The position numbers and the translations under genes are program-made. Shown piece by piece: positions 43,959-53,095 of a stretch of DNA of 64,000 nucleotides. Source of the stretch: Spirochaetaceae bacterium (GTDB lineage Bacteria > Spirochaetota > Spirochaetia > DSM-27196 > SKKC01); NCBI GenBank assembly GCA_007694005.1, contig RECN01000100.1, positions 62,001 through 126,000 of the forward strand, in the 5' to 3' direction. Position 1 is the first letter of the stretch; the number at the start of each line of letters is the position of its first letter. Under the pieces are notes generated by a model, which made no database searches, had not been told where the DNA came from, and saw nothing but the letters and a program-made list of their open reading frames with translations.

Positions 43959-43991
43959 ACAATGGACCGACCCACCACGAACTACCATTGT
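43959..43991. promoter_or_regulatory. Inverted repeat in the divergent region between the two glycan blocks
   Basis: Arms ACAATGG (43959-43965) and CCATTGT (43985-43991) separated by 19 nt in the 128-bp space between the GH116 and 44027 starts. A dimeric regulator could bind here and serve both operons. No regulator gene lies next to it. Confidence 0.35.
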
Positions 43992-44026
43992 AACGATCTA
44001 CCCCTCCATCTATGCTGCTCGGACAT

Positions 44027-46183
44027 ATGTCGCGTACTAACAGCAGCCTTGACCGTGCAAAGACCTTACTGAATCACTGGGCGGATGCCACCGAGACATA
44101 CTGGCAGGAAACCGCTGTCGACCCTCTCATGGGGTGTTACGGTTCGGGATACGATCACTGGGGAGTGCAGTCGAATCTCAATTATGCGGCGACTATGGCT
44201 ACGCTCGCGCGTTGGGGAGATCAGGATCGTTCCGGACATCTCCGCGGCCGGGCGCTCGCGGCGCTTCGGCACGCCATGGCCACCCATAAAACCGGCTCCC
44301 GGCCAGGTACCGACGGCAAGCAGTGGGGTAACAGCTGGATCAGTATGCTCGGCATCGAGCGGGCCATGCACGGTCTCTCCCACCTGAGCGACGATTTCGG
44401 GCAGTCGGATCACGACGCTCTGAAACGGCTCCTGGTCAGTGAGGCCGACAGTCTTCTGACCCCGACTCGCCGGGGATATGAGGGCGTGTGTGCGGGTAAG
44501 TGGAACCACGACGGCATGAACAATCCGGAGTCAAACATATGGGCCGGTTGTCTGCTGCATCGGGTATCCTGTCTGTATCCGGAATCGCAACAGGCCGGAC
44601 AGTGGCGCGAACAGGCCACACGGTTTTTAATCAACGGTGTTTCTCTCAGCTCAGACGCACACGATCAGACAATAATAGACGGACGGAGTATTGCCGAGTG
44701 GCACGTCGGTGCCAACTTCTTCGACAACTTTGCACTCGATCACCAGGGCTATCTGAACGTCGGGTACATGGTCATCTGTCTGAGCAACGCCGCAATCCTG
44801 CACTTTGATCTGAAGCAGATGGGGCAGCAGCCACCCGTTGCGCTGTATCACCACCTGGCCGATCTGTGGGCCGTCCTGCGTCGATTCATGTTCGCCGACG
44901 GCCGCCTGGCACGCATTGGAGGCGACACGCGTGTGCGCTACAGCTACTGTCAGGAGTATCTCTTGCCTTCGCTCCTGCTCGCGGCAGATGCCCTGCACGA
45001 CACCGACGCTCTGGAGCTGGCATCAAAGCAGATTGCGCTCATGGAAGCCGAGGCGTCTGAGAAAGACGGACTGTTCTACGGTGATCGCCTGGAATGGTTG
45101 CGGGTAAACAATCCACATTATTACGCGCGGCTGGAGTCTGACCGGGCGTGTGTACTCGCAATGTTTCTGAACTATCTTCCGCTGGTACGCGCCGAGGAGC
45201 CGTCCGACGGGACCTTTGAAGAATCAGTAGCGGGAACCTGGGAAGAAGCTGAACACGGAGCGGTAATGCACCGCAGCCCGACACGCATTGCATCCTTCGC
45301 ATGGAGGGCCCACGGGCTCACACAGGGTCTCTGCCTCTCGCCTCAGGATAGCAGTCTCGCCGAATGGGAACACAATCTCTGTCCGGTCGTACGTTTTCTT
45401 GGTGACGACGGATCAACGGTGCATCGTCGATTACTGACGTCTACGCAACAAACCATTCCCGGAGGCTTCGTGACTTGCGGATCCGTCATGGAAGGTGTCG
45501 ATGTCAGCCTGCCGGAAGCAGCCAGGTGCACCGATCAGGCGTGTACCCACATCGCCTTCGCAGCCCTGCCCGACGGGCATACCTGCCTGTGCATACAGTA
45601 CGTGGTAGCGGCAACAGATCGCACGGTCTACATTAGTCATGTTCAGGATCTTCACTGTGCCGTCCCGAATGATATTTTCAACGGCAACAAACGAAGCCTG
45701 TATAGCGACACTGGACACACAGAGGTAAAGTCCCCGCCCGCCCGGGACGAAATCCTGACCGTTCACAGTTCATGGCTCAACGTCGACGATACTCTGGGAA
45801 TCGTGACGCTTCATGGCGGAGACCAGTTTATCGTGGACCGGAGTTCGCAGCGACGCGAGGGCGGCTACCGATCACTCTTTGTCGAGGAGATCTGTCTGCA
45901 CCAGGACCGTAGCGTTCGGCGTTGTGAACCGGGAGAAGTTCTCGTCGACGCGGGTTTCGCGGTGATCTCCGGAGCGACTGCCAAAGAGACGCGGAACGCG
46001 CGGGGAGGCTCGATCAAGCACGATGCTGCAGGCATTCGGGCGGTCTGGGTCGTCGGCATGGATGGGACGCGGTACGAGTTCTGGGCCAATTTTGGCGAAC
46101 ATGCACAGACAATCACGATTGGAGAAGAGTCCGTAGAACTGTCGTGTGGCGTCGCCACCCTGCATTCTGTCGGAGCTCTGTAA
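44027..46183 (+). CDS. Large cytoplasmic protein of unknown family, possibly an (alpha/alpha)-toroid glycan enzyme
   Basis: 718 residues from the ATG at 44027 (an in-frame ATG at 44012 is the alternative); no signal peptide. The first 390 residues are helical with many aromatic pairs and conserved-looking motifs: GCYGSGYDHWGVQSNLNY, GKWNHDGMNNPESNIWAG, GANFFDNFALDHQGYLNVGY, GDTRVRYSYCQEYLLPSLL. The second half is beta-rich. This layout (helical toroid then beta-sandwich) is that of heparinase II/III-like and alginate-lyase-like polysaccharide lyases, but I could not assign a family. Neighbouring esterase, uronate-isomerase-like and sulfatase genes support a carbohydrate role. Confidence 0.6.
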   Translation: MSRTNSSLDRAKTLLNHWADATETYWQETAVDPLMGCYGSGYDHWGVQSNLNYAATMATLARWGDQDRSGHLRGRALAALRHAMATHKTGSRPGTDGKQWGNSWISMLGIERAMHGLSHLSDDFGQSDHDALKRLLVSEADSLLTPTRRGYEGVCAGKWNHDGMNNPESNIWAGCLLHRVSCLYPESQQAGQWREQATRFLINGVSLSSDAHDQTIIDGRSIAEWHVGANFFDNFALDHQGYLNVGYMVICLSNAAILHFDLKQMGQQPPVALYHHLADLWAVLRRFMFADGRLARIGGDTRVRYSYCQEYLLPSLLLAADALHDTDALELASKQIALMEAEASEKDGLFYGDRLEWLRVNNPHYYARLESDRACVLAMFLNYLPLVRAEEPSDGTFEESVAGTWEEAEHGAVMHRSPTRIASFAWRAHGLTQGLCLSPQDSSLAEWEHNLCPVVRFLGDDGSTVHRRLLTSTQQTIPGGFVTCGSVMEGVDVSLPEAARCTDQACTHIAFAALPDGHTCLCIQYVVAATDRTVYISHVQDLHCAVPNDIFNGNKRSLYSDTGHTEVKSPPARDEILTVHSSWLNVDDTLGIVTLHGGDQFIVDRSSQRREGGYRSLFVEEICLHQDRSVRRCEPGEVLVDAGFAVISGATAKETRNARGGSIKHDAAGIRAVWVVGMDGTRYEFWANFGEHAQTITIGEESVELSCGVATLHSVGAL

Positions 46184-46203
46184 AAAACAGAAAAGGAGAA
46201 TCA

Positions 46204-46887
46204 ATGGAACTTAAGCTGATCGCCGACATTTCATTCTCGGACACGCTGGGTCTCGATGTATACCTGCCGGACGCCCAGGCGCATCCAGGCGCGCGCCCCC
46301 TGATCATGTGGGTACACGGCGGAGGATTTCGACCGGGACCGGGAGACGACAAGTCCCAGTCCTACATCGTGACACTATCGATTGAGTTCGCAAAACGCGG
46401 ATACGTGTGCGTATCACCGGATTACCGAGTGCGGGATAAATCATCCAATGATCGTGCGGGAATGATCGCAGACGCGGTACAGGACGTCGATGCGGCTCTA
46501 TCCTGGATTCGCGAGCGCACAGACGAGTATGGGATCGACAGGCACAACACCTTTCTCGCCGGCGGATCTGCCGGTGGGATTACCGCGACGATCCTCGGTT
46601 ATACTTCCGCGAGGCAGCTGAACGGTTTGATCAACCTGTGGGGCAACCCTGCGCCGGAGCTGACTGAGTCGTTCACATACCCGGAACGGCCCCCCTACTT
46701 CTCGGTTCACGGCACGGCGGACAAACTTATCCCGTACGAGAACGGACCTGCACTGCTCAAGAACCTGCACGAACACGGTATTGAGGCGGAACTGTTGACG
46801 ATTCCGGACGGACCTCATACACCTATGAGACACAGAGAAGAGATCATTGAAGGGATTCAACGGTTTATCGATCGTCACTCCCGATAG
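46204..46887 (+). CDS. Alpha/beta hydrolase, carboxylesterase-like
   Basis: 227 residues from the ATG at 46204 with AAGGAG upstream. The oxyanion-hole motif is MWVHGGGFRPG, the nucleophile elbow FLAGGSAGGIT, the acid D in HGTADKLIPY and the histidine in DGPHTPM, so the Ser-Asp-His triad is complete. The HGGG form points to the BD-FAE / hormone-sensitive-lipase-like esterases. In this cluster it probably removes acetyl or other ester groups from the glycan. It starts 20 bp after the preceding stop. Confidence 0.87.
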   Translation: MELKLIADISFSDTLGLDVYLPDAQAHPGARPLIMWVHGGGFRPGPGDDKSQSYIVTLSIEFAKRGYVCVSPDYRVRDKSSNDRAGMIADAVQDVDAALSWIRERTDEYGIDRHNTFLAGGSAGGITATILGYTSARQLNGLINLWGNPAPELTESFTYPERPPYFSVHGTADKLIPYENGPALLKNLHEHGIEAELLTIPDGPHTPMRHREEIIEGIQRFIDRHSR

Positions 46888-47019
46888 ACCATATAAGAGA
46901 GAGCCCCGTCGCGAACACAACGCGATAGTCCCGACACGCTGACGTGGGCGGCCTCATTGTGATCATAGCGTTGCATACCATACTATGGACAACACAGTCA
47001 GATAATTCTGGAGTAAACG

Positions 47020-48240
47020 ATGTCATTCTCGGTACACAAAGCGGACTGGAGAGAGCAGATACTGTCTCTTCCGGTATTCGATACACATACCCACATGAAC
47101 AAACCCGGCGTGCCGGTTGCTGCGCAGAATGTTTGGGATATTGTCGAGTATTTCTGGTTCCGACAGGAACTGGAGTCAGTCGGCTATCCGAAACGCGTCA
47201 ATGAGCCGTCAGAGTCCGAGCGCATCGACAGCTTTGTTGAAGCGTTTTCTCGGACGAGGAACACGACCTGGGCACAGATCGTCCGGGAAGTATTCCGTTC
47301 CCTGTACGGCATAGAGCTATCCGATGGAGCAAGCGTACGCCGGGCAGACGAGGCGGTACGGGCGACGGGAGTGGACGCGACCTGGCCTCGGCAAGTCGTG
47401 GACAGACTGAACATCCGGCGAATCGCCACAAACATCGAGAGCGATGTCGACTATCCTGATTTACCGGGAGTCGGAGCTGCGGTACCGCTCTGGGAAGGAT
47501 ACGAGACCTGGATAACGCGGCTGTGCGACCTTGATGATCCGCGTACAGTGGGCGAAGAGGCTATCGCAGCGGTGCGGCAGGACGTTGCCGGAATCGCCGA
47601 GCGTGGATATCGCGGCATGCGGGTCCATGTTCACCCGTTTGAGCGAGGCTCACAGGAAGCGAATCTCGCGGCTGTGCTTCACGGGGATCAGCTGCCATCG
47701 CGAAAGATCGATGAATCGGAAGCCCACGCCTTTCTCGCACACACCATTCTGCGGGCCCTGAGCGAGCAAAGCGGTATGTTTGCCCAGTTGTTTGTTGGTA
47801 TTACACCCCTGCCCGGCACTGGAGAAATGATGGGTGTCGGCAACTCCCATACGATTCCCGGACTCTACCCGCTGTTTCGGAGATACGATTGCGACTTCGA
47901 ACTGGTCGCAGGTGCGCCCCGACTCAACATGGATATCGTCCAGGTTTCCCGTATCTATCCGAATGTCCACGCCGGGGGGCTCTGGTGGTATAACTTCCGC
48001 ACAAGCACCTACCTCGAAACGCTGCAGGCTCGTCTCGAAGCGGTTCCCGCAGAAAAGAGTGTAATCCTGGCCAGTGACGGACGCTGCATCGAATGGTGTT
48101 ACGCCAAGACACTGCTGGTAAAAAACCTGCTTGCGGATTTTTTGTATGCGCACATTGAAGCAGAACGTATAGACCGGGCTGACGCGTTGTGGGTCGCACA
48201 GGAGTGGCTTTTCGACGCGGCGCAAAGACGATACGTGTAA
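47020..48240 (+). CDS. Amidohydrolase-superfamily protein, uronate isomerase (UxaC)-like
   Basis: 406 residues; GGAG precedes the ATG. The metal motif H23-x-H25 in FDTHTHM opens an amidohydrolase barrel. The C-terminal part reads ARIYPNV-like (SRIYPNVHAGGLWWYNFR), then LEAVPAEKSVILASDGRCIEWCYAK, with the aspartate of ASD as the likely general base. This tail closely follows glucuronate isomerases. UxaC interconverts uronates and ketouronates. This protein is shorter than standard UxaC (about 470), so a related sugar-acid isomerase or lactonase is possible. A 132-bp gap upstream contains a small palindrome CCATACTATGG (46978-46988) and may hold a second promoter. Confidence 0.72.
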   Translation: MSFSVHKADWREQILSLPVFDTHTHMNKPGVPVAAQNVWDIVEYFWFRQELESVGYPKRVNEPSESERIDSFVEAFSRTRNTTWAQIVREVFRSLYGIELSDGASVRRADEAVRATGVDATWPRQVVDRLNIRRIATNIESDVDYPDLPGVGAAVPLWEGYETWITRLCDLDDPRTVGEEAIAAVRQDVAGIAERGYRGMRVHVHPFERGSQEANLAAVLHGDQLPSRKIDESEAHAFLAHTILRALSEQSGMFAQLFVGITPLPGTGEMMGVGNSHTIPGLYPLFRRYDCDFELVAGAPRLNMDIVQVSRIYPNVHAGGLWWYNFRTSTYLETLQARLEAVPAEKSVILASDGRCIEWCYAKTLLVKNLLADFLYAHIEAERIDRADALWVAQEWLFDAAQRRYV

Positions 48241-48266
48241 TTCCGAACCCCGAGAAAGGATCTGAC

Positions 48267-49682
48267 ATGCGACCAAATATTCTGTTTTTGATGAGTGATG
48301 AACACCGCTCCGATGTTGCCGGCTACGCAGGAAACGACGTCGTACAGACGCCGACGCTCGACTTCCTTGCTGAGACTGGTGTTGTGTTCCGAAACGCGTA
48401 CACTGCGTCCCCGATCTGCATCCCGGGCAGGCAGGCGCTTATGTCCGGACAGTTGCCGATGACCTGCGGGTGTCACCGCTTTGGCGACGATCTGGCACCG
48501 AACTCAATGACCTTTGCCCGCAGGTTTGCTCAATACGCCTACAACACTGCGTGCGCGGGAAAACTGCACCACACGGGTGTGGACCAGATGCAGGGCTGGA
48601 CTGAAAGAATCGGATCTAACATGCACACGACCGATCGGTACATCGACGGGAAAGTGGAAAGTGAGTTTGCGAAGTACACGCCTGAGCCCGGAACCGGCAA
48701 GTGGAGTAATCAGAAGGAAATCGATCGGGCCGGGGTTGGAGGGAGTGTCAACGCGATCGCCGACGAGTACTCGCTTCTCGGCGCAGAGCACTATCTCAGC
48801 CGCTACTTCGCCGATCCATATTATGACAGGCCTGCATCACACCGCCCCCTGCTCTTCAAGCTGAGTCTCACGCAACCGCACTACGCGTTCAAGACCGACG
48901 AAGCGAAGTTCAACTACTATCTGAACCGTGTCCCTATTTACCAGGAGTCGCGGGCTGATCATCCCGTGTTGTCACGCACACAGGCAGGGCCGGATGTCGA
49001 AGCCACACCGCGAGATATACGTCGCGCGACGGCAGCCTACTATGGGATGGTCGAAACCGTCGACGAACAGTACGGGCAGCTGCTCGACCACCTCCAGCAG
49101 CTCGGTCAGGACATTGACGACTGGATCATTGTGTACACCTCCGACCACGGCGAGATGCTCGGAGAGCACGGTATCTGGGAAAAGACCCAGTTCTACGAAG
49201 GCAGCGCCCGCGTCCCACTTATCATACGCTGGCCGAAGGCCTTCGCCGGCGGCACGGTCGTAGACGAAAACGTGAATCTCTGTGACCTCTTCGCCACACT
49301 CTGTGACATGGCGGACATCCCGGTTCCAGACGGACGCGACAGCCGCTCGCTCGTTCCCCTCATGAACGGCGACACATCAGGCTGGGACAACGAGACGGTC
49401 TCGGCCTTTCGAGAGGACAGGGTGATGATCAAGCACGACGCGCTGAAATACTGCTCGTACGGCCCGGACATCCCTGAGGTGCTTTTCGATCTCGAGAAAG
49501 ACCCGAAAGAACACACGAACGTCATCGACGATGCACAATACGCTGAAGCGGTACAGCGTTTCCGGACGCGTCGCGACGAACTCGGATACGGCCCTGAAGG
49601 AGCCGCCGGGTATACGGGTGCGGGGTATCAGTCCGACAGACCAAGCGAATGTACGACCGCATACTCAATCGACGGCACATAG
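48267..49682 (+). CDS. Sulfatase (formylglycine type)
   Basis: 471 residues from the ATG at 48267 with AAGGA upstream. Metal ligands D11-E12 in LMSDEH and the sulfatase signature C51-I-P-G-R55, whose cysteine would be oxidised to formylglycine. VYTSDHGEMLGEHGIWEK near residue 293 is the second metal-binding motif. There is no signal peptide, so it acts on imported sulfated sugars, or is exported another way. No formylglycine-generating or anSME maturase lies in this window. It is the last gene of the plus-strand block; its 3' end overlaps the convergent HDAC-like gene by 55 bp. Confidence 0.92.
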   Translation: MRPNILFLMSDEHRSDVAGYAGNDVVQTPTLDFLAETGVVFRNAYTASPICIPGRQALMSGQLPMTCGCHRFGDDLAPNSMTFARRFAQYAYNTACAGKLHHTGVDQMQGWTERIGSNMHTTDRYIDGKVESEFAKYTPEPGTGKWSNQKEIDRAGVGGSVNAIADEYSLLGAEHYLSRYFADPYYDRPASHRPLLFKLSLTQPHYAFKTDEAKFNYYLNRVPIYQESRADHPVLSRTQAGPDVEATPRDIRRATAAYYGMVETVDEQYGQLLDHLQQLGQDIDDWIIVYTSDHGEMLGEHGIWEKTQFYEGSARVPLIIRWPKAFAGGTVVDENVNLCDLFATLCDMADIPVPDGRDSRSLVPLMNGDTSGWDNETVSAFREDRVMIKHDALKYCSYGPDIPEVLFDLEKDPKEHTNVIDDAQYAEAVQRFRTRRDELGYGPEGAAGYTGAGYQSDRPSECTTAYSIDGT

Positions 49683-50653
49683 GGCTCCCAGGCTCGCTCG
49701 CCGTACCCGCCGGCCATAAGCCAGGCCTGGGGTATTCCGCGGTCGCGAAGGAAATCGAAGGTCATGGCGTCGCGGGCGACAAGCTGTTCGAGCGTAAGCC
49801 GCAGACTCTGCGTAGACGGCAGACCGTCGTGTTCGTACGGGTCCACGCCTCCCACGACATATGCCACATCGGGCTTATCGCGACTGTCCAGAGCTGCAAG
49901 TGCCGCTTCGAGCCGGGGCAGGTACTCAGCCTCCTCGCCGGCGGCGACGGGTATGTCGTAATCGCTTGCAATATAGCTCGGGTGGGGTACCCCGGTGGGA
50001 CCAATCTCCGGCAGGTCGAGCGGCCATCCGGCGGCCATGTGTATGCTCACGGTTGTAACGCTCTCGTCGCCTTGCGTCAGCGCAGCGGTACCGTCGCCCT
50101 TGTGCGCGTCAAGATCGATTACCCACGCAGTCCTGACCGCGTGCTCGGCCTGAAGCTTACGGATCGACACGACAATATCGTTCACGATGCAGAAACCGTG
50201 ACCGAAGGCGTAGTGCCCGTGGTGCGCGCCGCCACCGAGGTGGTAACAGAATCGCCCCTTGTTCGAGAGAGCCTCTACCCCTGCCTGGTAACTCCGCGCA
50301 GTCCAACGCAGCATCGAGGCAAAAAGCTCATGCATCGATCGTACTGCGGTCTCCGGCGCGTATCGGTGGGGTTTACCCTGATCATCGATGAGCTCAAACG
50401 CCTCGAGAACGGCCTGCTCAAGCTCTGGTCCGTACAGGCGTTCGACGTACTCGGGGCTGTGCACACGGAGAATGTCGCCACGGGTGAGTTCGACCGGTTC
50501 CGGCGACGCGAGCCACTGGTCGCGCGAAATCCCGCGCGCGGCAAGGCGTGTTTCGATCTCGGATAAGACGCGGGCAGAACGGTCCGGAGCCACGGGAATA
50601 AGAATACCGTAATCACCCAGCGAAATGTGGGATTCAGAGTCGTACACAATCAT
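49628..50653 (-). CDS. Histone-deacetylase-fold amidohydrolase
   Basis: 341 residues. The arginase/deacetylase fold shows the catalytic pair H144-H145 in GGGAHHGHY, a further histidine at 152 in GHGFCIVND, and the zinc ligands D182 and H184 in VIDLDAHKGDGT. VVGGVDPYEHDGL supplies the last aspartate. Bacterial members remove acyl groups from polyamines, acetylated sugars or proteins (AcuC, acetylpolyamine amidohydrolase). Being inserted in a glycan region, a sugar N-acetyl group is conceivable, but this is inference. Its 3' end overlaps the sulfatase. Confidence 0.85.
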   Translation of the reverse strand: MIVYDSESHISLGDYGILIPVAPDRSARVLSEIETRLAARGISRDQWLASPEPVELTRGDILRVHSPEYVERLYGPELEQAVLEAFELIDDQGKPHRYAPETAVRSMHELFASMLRWTARSYQAGVEALSNKGRFCYHLGGGAHHGHYAFGHGFCIVNDIVVSIRKLQAEHAVRTAWVIDLDAHKGDGTAALTQGDESVTTVSIHMAAGWPLDLPEIGPTGVPHPSYIASDYDIPVAAGEEAEYLPRLEAALAALDSRDKPDVAYVVGGVDPYEHDGLPSTQSLRLTLEQLVARDAMTFDFLRDRGIPQAWLMAGGYGERAWEPYVPSIEYAVVHSLGLSD

Positions 50654-50756
50654 ACCGCGAGTGTAGTCGAGCTCCGGGCGCCGAACAAGGCCGGTGTGCG
50701 CGAATTGATGGTCTGCAGGGAATCGCTCATACTGCTGTATCTATGAGAGCACATAA

Positions 50757-51647
50757 TTGATACAGGAACCCGTCATTCACCTCACGAACAGCAACCTCAC
50801 GGTCGACATTGCTCGCCCCGGGTATAGCGAGGTGCACAGAGGCACCCGATTCAGCCCGGCCGCTCACCTGCTCCAGGCGAAGTGCTACGGACACCAGTAT
50901 TTGTTTCACCGAGGGTCGCCTATGGAGTTCGATATTGGCGAACGCACGCTGCCTCCGGGCTTTGATGAATGCGCACCAGGTGAGGCGTTCGTGAAGATTG
51001 GTGTCGGTCTGCTCGAACGGGATTCACCGGCACCCTACTCGTTCGGCCACGCGTATCCGGTTCGGATACGCCCGGAAACGATACTTACGCTCGACGACAC
51101 GAGCGCCCGATTCAGGCAGCTCCTGCAAGCCGCGCCCGATCGCTTCGGCTACGACCTCACTGTAGACGTGTGGCTTGACGATACCACGATGACGATCGAC
51201 TACACCCTCGAGAACCTCGGCTCCGAAACCATCAACACCGAGCAGTATCTGCACAACTTCTGCTGCTTCGACGGGGCCCCGTTGTCTGCCGCCTACACCG
51301 TCACTACCAGCTATGAATGTGAAGTATGCGACAGTACCGGCGCGCTTCTCGCGAAACCTCTGTCCGGACCGGTACGCCAGATCGACAGCAGAACCTTCGG
51401 GTTCGATCCCTCCGCAGCCGAAGATCGGGCAAAGGTATTCGTGCGTCCGGTCAGATCAGAACCGACGCAACAGTGGTCAATCACACACAGCGAAACCGGA
51501 ACCGCTTTGACGGTCGAGGCAGATCAGTCGCCGCCGGTGAGCGCCATATACGTGACACGCGAACAGATCTCACTCGAGATGAACGTGATGATCGGTGTGA
51601 CGCCCGGCGATACGGCTCGATGGAGCAGACGCTACACGTTTCAGTAG
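50757..51647 (+). CDS. Galactose-mutarotase-like protein (TTG start)
   Basis: 296 residues with a TTG start at 50757 preceded by GAGAG; no in-frame ATG exists before residue 56. The protein is nearly all beta (LTVDIARPGYSEVHRGTRFSPAAHL, LTVDVWLDDTTMTIDYTLENLGSETINTEQYLHNF, TALTVEADQSPPVSAIYVTREQISLEMN) and resembles the aldose-1-epimerase-like beta-supersandwich used for carbohydrate binding or mutarotation. The classical catalytic histidine/glutamate pair is not clear, apart from H in YLHNF. It is convergent with the FAD oxidase gene (26 bp between stops). Confidence in the fold is moderate. Confidence 0.65.
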   Translation: MIQEPVIHLTNSNLTVDIARPGYSEVHRGTRFSPAAHLLQAKCYGHQYLFHRGSPMEFDIGERTLPPGFDECAPGEAFVKIGVGLLERDSPAPYSFGHAYPVRIRPETILTLDDTSARFRQLLQAAPDRFGYDLTVDVWLDDTTMTIDYTLENLGSETINTEQYLHNFCCFDGAPLSAAYTVTTSYECEVCDSTGALLAKPLSGPVRQIDSRTFGFDPSAAEDRAKVFVRPVRSEPTQQWSITHSETGTALTVEADQSPPVSAIYVTREQISLEMNVMIGVTPGDTARWSRRYTFQ

Positions 51648-51673
51648 GTGCCTGCTATCGGGGTCTCGCGAGA

Positions 51674-53095
51674 CTACTCAGCCATCACTTCGGACTCAGA
51701 AAAAATGACTCCGGGATTCAGAACGTTTCGCGGATCCAGCGCTCGTTTGATTGCGATCATCGATGCGCGCTCGGCGTCAGAGAGCGCCACGGATAGACTC
51801 GACACCCGTTTTCGCCCTATACCGTGTTCTCCGCTGATCGTTCCACCGAGACGCACGACCTCGCCGTACAACTCAGACAACAGATCGGGAATCATGTGCT
51901 CCCACGCTTCTTGCGACATCTCAGGTGCTTTCATTGGTGTTAGGTGGAAGTTGCCGTCGCCGGCGTGACCAAAGACCGCAATTGGTACCTTGTATGAACT
52001 GCGGAGATGATCGGCAAACATGACCAGTTCCGGTACTGCCGCGGGAGGGACGACCACATCTTCCAGGCTGTGGCACGAACCGGCGTTCCGCTTTACCCAC
52101 CAGGGAACCTGTTTCCGGAGCTTCCACGCTGCCTCCATGGTCGACTCTTGTGTACCCATGGTGTCTGCGGCGCCCCCGTTCTCGCCCACAAGTACTGCGG
52201 CGGCCTGGAGCAGGCGGTCCACAGCATCAGTGTCCGGGCCATCAAACTCGACGAGCAGATACGCCTGCGTTTCGGGACTCAAAGTCTGACGGTCACCTTC
52301 CCGCATGCTCACGTTGGTACTCCGAGCGGTCTCCCCGTCGATGAACTCGATGGACGAAGGGACTTCGCTTGAGACCCTTCTCAGAGCGGCGACATATTGT
52401 GTTGCCTGTCGGATTTCAGGAAACGCCGCGAGAAGCACGCCACGCGCACCCGGGCGCGGAATCACCCGTATCACGAGTTGTGTGAAAAGACCGAGAGTTC
52501 CTTCCGATCCCACTATCAGTTGCAGCATGTTATAGCCGGTCACGTCCTTGAGTCGCTTGCCCCCGAAATGGAGGACCTCTCCGGTCGGACTGACAATCTC
52601 GGCTCCGAGAACATATGTCGCTGTCGTACCATACTTTATCGCACGACCGCCGCCTGCATTCTCGGCCACGTTGCCGCCGATATAGCAGATGTCCTCACTC
52701 ATCGGGTAGCCTGCAAAGAACAGCCCGTGTGCCATGAGCTCTTTGTCGAGGGTGTTCGTCACGACACCCGGCTCTACGGTGACCATGAGATTCTCGGTGT
52801 CAATTTCGATGATGCGATTCATCTTCTTGAAACTACACACGACTCCACCGGCCACCGGAATCGCAGCCCCCGCAAGCCCGCTCCCGCCACCGCGCGGCGT
52901 TACCGGGGTCCCGGTCCGGTTCGCCCATTTCATGAGCTGTGCGATCTGCGAGGTTTCGGTCGGGAACACTACTGCAGCGGGGTTTTGTCGATAGTGGTCG
53001 TCGCCAATCTGATCGACGCCGTAGCGCGTCACGTCCTTGGCCTCAACAAGCATCTCGCCCCCGAATATTTCCTTCAGACCGGTAAGATCAATCAT
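51674..53095 (-). CDS. GlcD-type FAD-linked oxidase (2-hydroxyacid dehydrogenase)
   Basis: 473 residues. FAD_binding_4 domain with VVFPTETSQIAQLMKWANRTGTPVTPRGGGSGLAGAAIP and MSEDICYIGGNVAENAGG. The C-terminal FAD-oxidase domain ends with GTISGEHGIGRKRV, the signature of D-lactate/glycolate dehydrogenases (GlcD, Dld). There is no iron-sulfur domain in this chain. It oxidises a 2-hydroxyacid to a 2-oxoacid and passes electrons onward. The ATG overlaps the LarA-like stop by 4 bp, so racemase and oxidase are coupled. Confidence 0.9.
   Translation of the reverse strand: MIDLTGLKEIFGGEMLVEAKDVTRYGVDQIGDDHYRQNPAAVVFPTETSQIAQLMKWANRTGTPVTPRGGGSGLAGAAIPVAGGVVCSFKKMNRIIEIDTENLMVTVEPGVVTNTLDKELMAHGLFFAGYPMSEDICYIGGNVAENAGGGRAIKYGTTATYVLGAEIVSPTGEVLHFGGKRLKDVTGYNMLQLIVGSEGTLGLFTQLVIRVIPRPGARGVLLAAFPEIRQATQYVAALRRVSSEVPSSIEFIDGETARSTNVSMREGDRQTLSPETQAYLLVEFDGPDTDAVDRLLQAAAVLVGENGGAADTMGTQESTMEAAWKLRKQVPWWVKRNAGSCHSLEDVVVPPAAVPELVMFADHLRSSYKVPIAVFGHAGDGNFHLTPMKAPEMSQEAWEHMIPDLLSELYGEVVRLGGTISGEHGIGRKRVSSLSVALSDAERASMIAIKRALDPRNVLNPGVIFSESEVMAE

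Noticed and set aside
46971-46988. TGTGATCATAG and CCATACTATGG as a Crp site
   Set aside because: Only one half-site is present; the 11-bp palindrome does not match the Crp pattern.
51663-51674. Palindrome GTCTCGCGAGAC as a terminator between convergent genes
   Set aside because: It has no loop and no following T-run; it is too short to be a convincing terminator.
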